From Salinisphaera sp002433465 (GTDB taxonomy: Bacteria; Pseudomonadota; Gammaproteobacteria; Nevskiales; Salinisphaeraceae), in contig NZ_APNL01000011.1 in NCBI RefSeq assembly GCF_040361435.1, forward strand, positions 1-64,000: 64,000 nucleotides of DNA, written 5' to 3'. Shown in pieces: positions 17,927 through 25,032 of this stretch (positions are counted from its first letter, which is position 1; each line of letters begins with the position of its first letter). The notes beneath the pieces are model-generated. The model was not told the DNA's origin. It saw nothing but the letters and a program-made list of their open reading frames with translations, and made no database searches. The position numbers and the translations under genes are program-made.

Positions 17927-18724
17927 TCAGCCCACCTGGCGGGCGATCTCGTCGCAGGTCTGCTGCAGCAACGGCAGAAAGCGTGACTTGAGCGTCTTGC
18001 GATCCACTCGCGCCGCGTTGGTGCTGATATTGATCGCGCCCAGCAGTACGCCGTGCATGTTGTACACCGGCACGGCCAGCGAGCGCAGGCCCGATTCGAG
18101 CTCCTGATCGACGATACAGAAGCCCTGTTCGCGGGCCTTATCGAGATGTGCCCGCAGCTTGCTGACATCGGTGATCGTGCGCGGGGTATAGGTTTCGAAC
18201 TTAAGATTGGCCAGCACCGCGTCCAGTTCGGCGGGCTCGAGCATGGCCAGGAGCATACGCCCCATGGAGGTGGTCGCGGCCGGCAGCGGGGTGCCGATCG
18301 ACAGTGCGATCGTCATCAAACGATGCGGGGCCGCCGAGCGCGCCACGTAGATCACGTCCGCGCCCTGGAGCACGCCCATGGATGACGACTCGCCGGTGAT
18401 TTCGGTAATGCGTTCCAGGTGCTGGCGGATGACCGGCTGGTAGTTGTTCGACGACAGAAACGCATAGCCCAGCTGCAGCGTCTTGGGCGCCAGCTCGAAA
18501 TAGCGATCCTTGCGCCGAACATAGCCCAGCCCGTGAAGAGTCAGCAGAAAACGACGGGCTTTCGCACGGTTCATACCGGTGCGTGCGGCGACCTCGCTGA
18601 GGGTCATGCGTGGGTGGTCGCCGTCGAAGGCACGAATGACCTGCAGGCCGGTATCCAGCGCGGTAACAAAGTCGCGATGGTCGGGGGTCAGCCCCGTAAA
18701 ACTGTCGTCCTGTTCGCGTGGCAC
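17927..18724 (-). CDS. pcaR: IclR-family regulator of the pca genes (PcaR/PcaU-like)
   Basis: The N-terminal winged helix-turn-helix (MTLSEVAARTGMNRAKARRFLLTL, about residues 40-63 of this model) is followed by YVRRKDRYFELAPKTLQLGYAFLSS. An IclR effector domain comes next, with SMGVLQGADVIYVAR, MGRMLLAM and GFCIVDQELESGLRSLAVPVYN. This is the PcaR/PobR subgroup that answers to beta-ketoadipate or related acids. The start is uncertain: the frame has no ATG before the HTH. A TTG at 18793 would place the first codon inside the palindromic operator, so I prefer GTG at 18724 (265 residues), though it lacks a clear ribosome site. It is adjacent to pcaB. Confidence 0.83.
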   Translation of the reverse strand: MPREQDDSFTGLTPDHRDFVTALDTGLQVIRAFDGDHPRMTLSEVAARTGMNRAKARRFLLTLHGLGYVRRKDRYFELAPKTLQLGYAFLSSNNYQPVIRQHLERITEITGESSSMGVLQGADVIYVARSAAPHRLMTIALSIGTPLPAATTSMGRMLLAMLEPAELDAVLANLKFETYTPRTITDVSKLRAHLDKAREQGFCIVDQELESGLRSLAVPVYNMHGVLLGAINISTNAARVDRKTLKSRFLPLLQQTCDEIARQVG

Positions 18725-18773
18725 GTCGCTGATCAACTGGTGGAAAACGGACGCCAGTGTAGCAACGACACGG

Positions 18774-18794
18774 GTTGTTCGCTTGGCGAACAAC
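18774..18794. promoter_or_regulatory. Candidate autoregulatory operator before the pca regulator
   Basis: This is a 21-base perfect inverted repeat with nine-base arms (GTTGTTCGC and its complement) and a TTG centre. Its core GTTCGCTTGGCGAAC matches the site at 16412 in both arms. It lies just before the regulator gene on the minus strand and behind the HD-GYP gene, as expected for autoregulation. Confidence 0.75.
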
Positions 18795-18823
18795 CATGCG
18801 GCGTGCGGATCAAGCGTCGGTCG

Positions 18824-20062
18824 CTAGCTCCAGGCCGATGCGTAGTCGTCGATATCCACGCCGTAGGCGCCGTTGGCGAGGGTGCGCACGATACGAAAAT
18901 TGGGAAAGTGGTTGAGATCGCGTATGCGCTGCGGAAAGTAGCGACGCTTGCGATGGTCGAGCACCACCAGCATGGTCGGACGCGGCTGACGTGCTTCGCT
19001 CGGTACGACAAAACCGACTTCGCCGGTGTTGAGTTCGATCAGGCTGCCCACCGGATAGGCGCCCAGGGTATGGATGAACTGATCGAGCAGGGTGGGGTTG
19101 AAGTCGCCCCGGCTGCGGCTCATGAGCTTCATTACCTCGCCCGGTGCCCGACTTTCCTGATACACGCGATCGCTGGTCATCGCGTCGTAAACGTCGGCAA
19201 TCGCCACGATCTGGGCGTAGTGCGAGATCTCGTCGCCGGTGAGTCCGTCCGGGTAGCCGTGGCCGTTCAGGCGTTCATGGTGTTCGCGCACGATGCGCAG
19301 GCTCTGCTCGGATAGCTGCGAGCCCTGCTCGAGCAGCTGTACACCATATTGCGGATGCTGCTTGATGACCGCGAATTCGGCGGCCGACAGGCGTGCCGGC
19401 TTGTGCAGGATATCCATCGGCACCTTCATTTTGCCGACATCGTGTAGCAGCGCGCCGACGCCCATTTCCTCGATATCGGCTTCCGGCTCGCCTCGGACAG
19501 TCGCCAGGGCCACCGAGAGCATGCAGACATTGATGCTGTGCAGCGCGGTGTACTCGTCACGGTTCTTGAGGTTTGTGAACCACACCAGCGCATCCGGGTT
19601 GCGCGATACGCTTGCCATCATTTGCACGACCAGCTCGCGCGCATCGAGTTGCTCCAGCGGCTGGCCCGCGCGGGCATCGGCCTGGATGTTGCGTACGAAA
19701 TCGCGGGCCTGTTCGCGAATGAGTCGGGCCTGGGCGAGCTCGGCGCTGAAGCTCTGCGGTGAGCGGCTGTAGACGGCGGCGGGCGCAACCCCGCGGCGGG
19801 TGAAGCCGGCCGGTTCCGGGCGCGCGGGCGGCGGCGTACCCGGGGCCTCGGGCGGCGTAGAGACATAGACGTATTCGACGTGCCGGCTCAGACGCGCGAT
19901 ATCCTCCCGTGTCTTTATGTGCAGGCCCTGGAGCGGATAGTCGGTTTCGAGCCACGGCCGGTCCAGTGCCTCGACATACATGCCGAGCTCCAGTTCGGTG
20001 ACCGGAATTTTTTTCGCATAGCGCAGCATGCAGGTCGAAATCTCGATCGGAGAAGCCTTCAT
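18824..20062 (-). CDS. HD-GYP domain protein with DUF3391 (predicted c-di-GMP phosphodiesterase)
   Basis: A 412-residue cytoplasmic protein. The N-terminal DUF3391-type part (KIPVTELELGMYVEALDRPWLETDYPLQGLHI) is followed by a Pro-rich linker (70-95) and a helical stretch. The HD-GYP catalytic core then has HD at 207-208 in HDVGKMKVP, paired His at 261-262 in HHERLNGHGYPDGL and GYP at 269-271. All residues expected for metal binding and c-di-GMP hydrolysis are present. A C-terminal beta-rich tail contains GSLIELNTGEVGFVV, as in this family. No receiver or sensory domain is fused. The start ATG has a weak ribosome site; an ATG at 20029 is possible. Confidence 0.87.
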   Translation of the reverse strand: MKASPIEISTCMLRYAKKIPVTELELGMYVEALDRPWLETDYPLQGLHIKTREDIARLSRHVEYVYVSTPPEAPGTPPPARPEPAGFTRRGVAPAAVYSRSPQSFSAELAQARLIREQARDFVRNIQADARAGQPLEQLDARELVVQMMASVSRNPDALVWFTNLKNRDEYTALHSINVCMLSVALATVRGEPEADIEEMGVGALLHDVGKMKVPMDILHKPARLSAAEFAVIKQHPQYGVQLLEQGSQLSEQSLRIVREHHERLNGHGYPDGLTGDEISHYAQIVAIADVYDAMTSDRVYQESRAPGEVMKLMSRSRGDFNPTLLDQFIHTLGAYPVGSLIELNTGEVGFVVPSEARQPRPTMLVVLDHRKRRYFPQRIRDLNHFPNFRIVRTLANGAYGVDIDDYASAWS

Positions 20063-20474
20063 TCTAGGCTGTTACGAAGATTACCGCGATCCGGTGTCCT
20101 GCGTAGCTCGGCCAGCGGACCCCATACATGCGCGTACCGTGTTTGCTAGCGGGAGAAGCGCTTATACCGGCGCCGGGCTCATGATTCTGGCGCGTGGGCG
20201 CCAAACGAGCGCTGTTTCGGGTGTCGTCAATTGGTCTTAGGCGGCCGCACGAGCCGGCGCATGCTCGAATGCCGCGAGGCCGTGAACGTGGGCCGGTTCT
20301 GCCTGTGGCCGGCTGCATTGCGAGGATACGGTGGCTGCCCTAGGCGGCGAATAATGAATTGTCGTTTCACGAACAACGTGATTAGCTTAGCGGCACACGC
20401 GCGGCCGGCCGACCGGGGAAGGCGCTGCACGACGCCGCGCACTCTTAGTCAATATATGTGCAGGGGATAAATGC
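20063..20474. other. 412-base intergenic region between divergent HD-GYP and lactate permease genes
   Basis: No convincing gene. It must hold the promoters of both divergent genes. An AT-rich TCAATATATG lies 15-24 bases before the permease start and could be a -10 region or a low-structure ribosome area. At 20359-20377 there is an imperfect inverted repeat (TTGTCG...CGAACAA) resembling a decayed version of the pca operators; I do not rely on it. Confidence 0.5.
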
Positions 20475-22169
20475 ATGGTTTCTCTGACGATGTCGCTTCT
20501 CGCGTTCGTCCCGCTGGTACTGGCCGGCGTGTTGTTGATCGGCTTTCGGGTGCAGGCCCGTACCGCGATGCCGATCGTGTTCATCGTGACCGTACTGATC
20601 GCGTTGCTGGCCTGGGATATGAGCGTGACGCGGGTGGTCGCGTCGAGCCTGCAGGGGCTGATGCTCACGATCTCGATCCTGTGGATCATTTTCGGGGCCA
20701 TCCTTCTGCTTAATACGCTCAAGCATTCCGGCGGTATTGCCGCGATTCGCAACGGCTTCTCCGGTATCAGCCCCGACCGGCGTATTCAGGCCATCATCGT
20801 GGCGTGGCTGTTTGGCTGCTTCATTGAAGGCGCCTCGGGCTTTGGTACGCCGGCCGCCGTTGCCGCGCCGCTTATGGTGGCATTGGGTTTTCCGGCCCTG
20901 GCGGCGGTCGTGGTCGGCATGATGATTCAGTCCACGCCGGTATCCTTCGGTGCGGTCGGCACGCCGATTATCGTGGGCGTGGCAGGCGGCCTGCAGAAGA
21001 ACCAGATCTCCGAACAGCTCACCGCCAATGGCTCGGACTGGGCGACCTATTTCCAGCTGATTACGTCGCAGGTTTCGATCACGCATGCCATCTGCGGCAT
21101 CCTGATGCCGTTGATCATGGTCACCGTAATGGCGCGTTTCTTCGGTGAGCGCAAATCCTGGGGCGACGGCCTGGAAGTCGCGCCCTTTGCGCTGTTCGCG
21201 GGCGTGAGTTTCGTGGTGCCCTATGCGCTGGCGGGCGTGTTCCTGGGCCCGGAATTTCCGTCGATGATTGGGGCCATGGTCGGCCTGGCGATTGTCGTGC
21301 CGGCCGCACGTCGTGGCTTTCTGATTCCCTCCCGGCCCTGGGATTTCCCCGATGAAAGCCAGTGGCCGGCGGACTGGGTCGGCAATATGGAAATCAAGGC
21401 CGATCATGTGGCCGGTCGCACGCCGCTGACGCCGACCATGGGCTGGGCGCCCTACGTGCTGCTGGCAATCCTGCTGGTGATCTCACGCACGGTCGAGCCG
21501 ATCACCAACGCGCTGAAGTCGGTGGCGATCGGTTGGAGCGATATTCTCGGTCAAACCGGTATTTCCGGGTCGATCGAGCCGCTGTATCTGCCCGGCGGCA
21601 TCATCTGCATGGCGGTTCTTATTACGTTCTTCCTGCATCGCATGCGTGGCGGCGCCCTGGGCTCGGCGTTCAAGGAATCGACCAACACCATTCTTGGCGC
21701 GGGCTTCGTGCTGATCTTCACGATCCCGATGGTGCGTATTCTGATCAACTCCGGCGTGAACGGCTCGGATCTGGTGTCCATGCCGGTGGCCATGGCCCAG
21801 CTGGTGGCCGATGGCGTGGGGCATATCTATCCGCTGTTCGCACCGGCCGTGGGTGCGCTGGGTGCCTTCATCGCCGGTTCGAATACGGTGTCCAACCTCA
21901 TGCTCAGCGACTTCCAGTTCAACGTGGCCGCCACGCTGGGGCTGTCGACCGCGATGATGGTCGCGTTGCAGGCCGTGGGTGCGGCCGCCGGCAACATGAT
22001 CGCGATTCACAACGTGGTTGCCGCCTCGGCCACGGTCGGGCTGCTCGGGCGTGAGGGTACGACCCTGCGCAAGACATTGTTGCCCACGCTCTATTACTGC
22101 GTGCTTAGTGGCGTGATCGGCCTGATCGCGTTCTACGGCATCGGCGTGGTCGATGGCTTGATGAACTAA
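20475..22169 (+). CDS. lldP: L-lactate permease (LctP family)
   Basis: A polytopic inner-membrane transporter of 564 residues, normal for LldP/GlcA-type lactate or glycolate:H+ symporters. Family blocks are LWIIFGAILLLNTLKHSGG, WLFGCFIEGASGFGTPAAVAAPL, STPVSFGAVGTPI, FAPAVGALGAFIAGSNTVSNLM and AAGNMIAIHNVVAASATVGLLGREG. Sequence cannot separate lactate from glycolate. No lactate dehydrogenase lies next to it. The ATG at 20475 follows AGGGG, twelve bases before; an ATG four bases earlier is out of frame. A strong terminator follows the stop. Confidence 0.9.
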   Translation: MVSLTMSLLAFVPLVLAGVLLIGFRVQARTAMPIVFIVTVLIALLAWDMSVTRVVASSLQGLMLTISILWIIFGAILLLNTLKHSGGIAAIRNGFSGISPDRRIQAIIVAWLFGCFIEGASGFGTPAAVAAPLMVALGFPALAAVVVGMMIQSTPVSFGAVGTPIIVGVAGGLQKNQISEQLTANGSDWATYFQLITSQVSITHAICGILMPLIMVTVMARFFGERKSWGDGLEVAPFALFAGVSFVVPYALAGVFLGPEFPSMIGAMVGLAIVVPAARRGFLIPSRPWDFPDESQWPADWVGNMEIKADHVAGRTPLTPTMGWAPYVLLAILLVISRTVEPITNALKSVAIGWSDILGQTGISGSIEPLYLPGGIICMAVLITFFLHRMRGGALGSAFKESTNTILGAGFVLIFTIPMVRILINSGVNGSDLVSMPVAMAQLVADGVGHIYPLFAPAVGALGAFIAGSNTVSNLMLSDFQFNVAATLGLSTAMMVALQAVGAAAGNMIAIHNVVAASATVGLLGREGTTLRKTLLPTLYYCVLSGVIGLIAFYGIGVVDGLMN

Positions 22170-22183
22170 ATCGCCGAAATGGA

Positions 22184-22220
22184 CGAAAACGGCCCGCTTA
22201 TGGCGGGCCGTTTTCGTTTG
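22184..22220 (+). terminator. Strong rho-independent terminator after lldP
   Basis: Arms CGAAAACGGCCCGC (22184-22197) and GCGGGCCGTTTTCG (22203-22216) pair perfectly over 14 bases around a five-base loop. The T-rich right arm and TTTG act as the tail. Confidence 0.88.
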
Positions 22221-22302
22221 TCGCGTCGGTTGCTGAGCGCTTGAATACAGCGTTTATAGTAGTGGCCGTAACAACAATCCATTTAACTATCGGGATATGC
22301 CC

Positions 22303-22710
22303 ATGAAACAGAAATCCGTAATCACGCTCGACGATGCCCACCAGATTCTCGATGCCGCGCAGAAGGAAGCCGAGAACCAGGGCTGGAACGTGGCCATTGC
22401 CGTGGTCGACGACGGCGGGCACCTGATCGCGCTGCGCCGCCTGGACGGCTGTGCGCCGATGGGCAGCTATGTGGCGACCGAAAAAGCGCGCAGCGCTGCA
22501 CTCGGTGGCAAGGAAACGCAGGCCTTCGAGGATATGATCAACGGCGGGCGTGCGGCGTTCCTGTCCGTACCCGAGCTCAAGGCCACGATGACCGGCGGCG
22601 TGCCGGTGATGGTGGATGGCCAGCTTGCGGGCGCGGTGGGCGTGTCCGGTGTGAAGCCGGATCAGGATGCCCAGACCGCCAAGGCAGGCGTGGCGGCCGT
22701 CGCCGGCTAG
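22303..22710 (+). CDS. GlcG/HbpS family (DUF336) heme-binding-like protein
   Basis: A cytoplasmic protein of 135 residues with the DUF336 fold: ITLDDAHQILDAAQKEAENQGWNVAIAVVDDGGHLIALRRLDGC, TEKARSAALGGKET and GGVPVMVDGQLAGAVGVSGVKPDQD. Relatives bind heme (HbpS) or accompany glycolate and lactate genes (GlcG); the exact role is not settled. I chose the second ATG, because GGGA lies seven bases before it and only one base before the ATG at 22297. It follows lldP after a terminator, so it probably has its own promoter (a TATAGT at 22255 is a possible -10). Confidence 0.85.
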   Translation: MKQKSVITLDDAHQILDAAQKEAENQGWNVAIAVVDDGGHLIALRRLDGCAPMGSYVATEKARSAALGGKETQAFEDMINGGRAAFLSVPELKATMTGGVPVMVDGQLAGAVGVSGVKPDQDAQTAKAGVAAVAG

Positions 22711-22742
22711 CCTCGCTCGAGCGCTTAGGCGCTTGCGTTCGT

Positions 22743-22777
22743 AAAAAGGCGCGGCCCGGCTGGGCCGCGCCTTTTTT
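22743..22777. terminator. Two-way rho-independent terminator
   Basis: A-rich and T-rich flanks extend a GC stem: AAAAAGGCGCGGCCC, loop GGCT, then GGGCCGCGCCTTTTT. The 15-base stem with T6 on one strand and A5 on the other can serve the GlcG gene and the convergent sulfotransferase gene. Confidence 0.9.
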
Positions 22778-22803
22778 ATGCCCGATGGCCGCGGCTCGCG
22801 CCG

Positions 22804-23955
22804 CTAGGTATAGCCGAAACGGGCTGCCACCGGCCCGGTAATCTCGCGAATGCGGGCCAGTTCGGCATCGCTGAAGGCCGGTTTGTAGTAGCCGGGCAGA
22901 CGCAGCCGGGATGCGGCTTGTTCGATGGTTGCCGGGTCGGTTTCTAGCCCGCAATGGGCATAGAAGCGTTCGAGCACGGCCTGCGAATCGCCACACAGAT
23001 CTTCGTAGCGGATGACCAGCGTGGCGTCGCTGAGCTGCTTGTCGCTGCTCAGACGCTGGTCGACATCTGCGTAGATCATGGCCCAGTAGTGGGCCCAGCC
23101 TTCGACCTCCTGGCCGTCGTTCCAGAGTTGCTGGATATGATCGACGGCGTCGTCGTCCCCGGTATGGATCGGGCGTCGATCCAGGCCGAATTCGAAATGT
23201 CCGACTCGCCGCATATGTTCGAGCGCACGCGGATGCGCGCTCTCGCCGGCCTCGAACAGGGTCTGTTGCTTCATCAGCGAGGCGATATGCCAAACCGGGT
23301 CGCGTACGGGCAGCACGAAGCAGGCATCGGAAAACAGCGACTGCAGATACTGCAGCCGCATGAGGTTGTAGTTGCCCTTGGCCGCATAGCGCTGGCGCTT
23401 GCGAATGGCGAGCAGCTTGCGGATATGGTCGCGATAGAATTGCTCGAATTCGGGGTTGCGCGTCTGCGCATCGAGCACGTTGCTGTGCGTGCTGTCGTGG
23501 ATACGTTCGAAAAACGCCATCCAGAGCACTTCCTCGAAGGCTTCCGGGCTCTGGGAGGTGACCGCTATGCCGTCGCCGTGGGCACGCTCGGTCGCGGTTT
23601 CGCTGTTCTGCGGCACGCGTGCCAGCCAGCGATCCCACAGCCAGGGCGTGAATACCGGCGGGAAGTCGCGATAGCGATGGGTGGCCACGGTCGGATGCTC
23701 GGCGAGCAGCTCGAGCAGTATCGTGGTGCCCGAGCGTGCCAGGCCCGCTACGTAAATAGGCGCGGTGATCGCAATATCCTCGATCGCCTCGGCCGCCATG
23801 CGGGTGTCGAAGTTGCCCAGCTTGATCGCGGCCCTGGGGTGGCGATATTGCCAACCGCCGACTCGATCCATCCAGGTGGGCACGGCGAAGCTGTCGATGG
23901 CCGCATCACTGGGTTTCGAGCGCGCGGTACGGGGTGCGTCGGTAGTTGCCGTCAT
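22804..23955 (-). CDS. PAPS-dependent sulfotransferase family protein
   Basis: A 383-residue cytoplasmic sulfotransferase. The 5'-phosphosulfate loop is IYVAGLARSGTTILLELLAEHP (LARSGTT at 72-78). A 3'-phosphate block FVLPVRDPVWHIASL lies mid-protein, and a late IRYEDLCGDSQAVLERFYAHCGL gives the usual Tyr-Glu-Asp turn. Proteins of this type move sulfate from PAPS to a hydroxyl or amine; the acceptor is unknown. The ATG at 23955 overlaps the previous stop as ATGA, so I prefer it to 23970. It is the last gene of a four-gene unit with an arylsulfotransferase-family protein, suggesting linked sulfation steps. Confidence 0.8.
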   Translation of the reverse strand: MTATTDAPRTARSKPSDAAIDSFAVPTWMDRVGGWQYRHPRAAIKLGNFDTRMAAEAIEDIAITAPIYVAGLARSGTTILLELLAEHPTVATHRYRDFPPVFTPWLWDRWLARVPQNSETATERAHGDGIAVTSQSPEAFEEVLWMAFFERIHDSTHSNVLDAQTRNPEFEQFYRDHIRKLLAIRKRQRYAAKGNYNLMRLQYLQSLFSDACFVLPVRDPVWHIASLMKQQTLFEAGESAHPRALEHMRRVGHFEFGLDRRPIHTGDDDAVDHIQQLWNDGQEVEGWAHYWAMIYADVDQRLSSDKQLSDATLVIRYEDLCGDSQAVLERFYAHCGLETDPATIEQAASRLRLPGYYKPAFSDAELARIREITGPVAARFGYT

Positions 23956-24668
23956 TCGATTTTCGCCCATTTATAGATCGCCAGCGATACGATGAACATC
24001 ACCGGCATGAAAACGAACAGCCAGGAATGCATCCAGGCCGGGCCGAAGGGGATGACCTCAAGTACCGGTAGATCGATATGCACCTGGTCTACGGGGGCGT
24101 CATCCGGCAGATAGCCGAGCGGATTCTCGGCCAGCCAGTGCCACCAGGGCTGTTTGGTAACGATGCCCACGGGCGAGGTCATATCGAATTGTGCGATCGG
24201 CGCGCTCGCATCGCCTACCGTGAGCCGGGCGGGCTCTGCGCCGTTGCTCCAGCTGGTGGCAACTCCGTCCGGCACGGTGGCGATCTCGGGCGTGACGCCG
24301 CTCGGTGGCAGGGTATGGCCGTAGTGGGTTTCCGCCCAGAGCAAAAGCGCGAGCAGCGGCAGAATGGCCAGCAGCGTGCCCGGCACAACCATACCGACAT
24401 GCTTGAAAGCGGTAGTGAACTGGTTCTTGATCAATGGCCCGGCATCGGCGAAGTCGCCGTCGAATGCGTTCAGCCGCTGCCGTGCGGCCTTGGCCTCGCG
24501 CTTGGCCTGGCCGATTTTCGCCTGCGGCGAGCACAGCTTGTAGAGAAACATGGTAAGGACCGCCCCGAACACCGCCCAGATCGCCAGCCTCGCGGCGGCG
24601 GGCAGGACGGTGGCCATGGCGCCGTCTAGCGCGTTGAACAACGGCGCCGGTAGGTCGAATAGCCCCAT
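23952..24668 (-). CDS. Three-TM membrane protein with coiled coil (Oxa1/EMC3-like layout)
   Basis: I do not recognise this 238-residue protein with certainty. Visible are a first membrane helix at about 26-46, a charged helical stretch KIGQAKREAKAARQRL (about 51-66) likely to form a cytoplasmic coiled coil, and a second helix at about 92-112. A periplasmic part of roughly 100 residues with WWHWLAENPLGYLP follows, then a third helix at about 212-234. Helix, coiled coil and two further helices is the minimal Oxa1-superfamily layout (DUF106, EMC3, Get1), but the large outer domain is unusual. It sits between the YVGPGAG protein and the sulfotransferase, overlapping the latter by four bases. Confidence 0.6.
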   Translation of the reverse strand: MGLFDLPAPLFNALDGAMATVLPAAARLAIWAVFGAVLTMFLYKLCSPQAKIGQAKREAKAARQRLNAFDGDFADAGPLIKNQFTTAFKHVGMVVPGTLLAILPLLALLLWAETHYGHTLPPSGVTPEIATVPDGVATSWSNGAEPARLTVGDASAPIAQFDMTSPVGIVTKQPWWHWLAENPLGYLPDDAPVDQVHIDLPVLEVIPFGPAWMHSWLFVFMPVMFIVSLAIYKWAKIE

Positions 24669-24728
24669 TGAATAATGTCCTTCGCGTGGCGGCCCGATCG
24701 CGCCGGGGCGACCGGGCCGTCGAAATGG

Positions 24729-25022
24729 CTAGTTGCGGGTCGGGCCGTTGCCGGGGTCGTTGCCCGGGGTCGCTGTATGCGCGTCGCGCGCGGCGGCCTG
24801 CTCCTTCTTGCGACGGCGCATGCGCCGGATCGGCCAGAGCAGAACGAACAACAGCGCAGCGCCAATCGCGGCTACCACGCCCCAGAGCGCGCCCAGCAGG
24901 CTCAGGCCGGCGCCCGGCCCGACATAGGCCTGGGCCGCCGCGAAGGGCGCGAGCACTAGGGCTAGCGCCAGGCCGGAGCGCAGCAGCGGCGCACGACGGT
25001 TGCGGGTTTCGAGTTTATCCAT
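24729..25022 (-). CDS. Small membrane protein with YVGPGAG motif
   Basis: A 97-residue protein with a strong ribosome site (AGGAGG, six bases before ATG). It has a signal-like helix (APLLRSGLALALVLAPFAAAQA), then YVGPGAGLSLLGALWGVVAAIGAALLFVLLW as a second helix. A basic stretch RRMRRRKK and a polar tail follow. The YVGPGAG or YIGPGAG phrase recurs, as far as I recall, in small bacterial membrane proteins near sulfotransferase or phosphodiesterase-type genes; no function is known to me. The neighbours are an arylsulfotransferase 10 bases upstream and the three-helix protein 60 bases downstream, so it belongs to the same operon. Confidence 0.75.
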   Translation of the reverse strand: MDKLETRNRRAPLLRSGLALALVLAPFAAAQAYVGPGAGLSLLGALWGVVAAIGAALLFVLLWPIRRMRRRKKEQAAARDAHTATPGNDPGNGPTRN

Positions 25023-25032
25023 GACAGACCTC

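Noticed and set aside
20359..20377. Third pca-like operator before lldP
   Set aside because: Only one arm (CGAACAA) matches; the other lacks a base and breaks the symmetry, so chance similarity is more likely.
23952..24668. Calling the three-helix protein a YidC insertase
   Set aside because: YidC has five core helices and a typical hydrophilic groove; only the helix, coiled coil and helix layout is shared, so I kept a cautious description.
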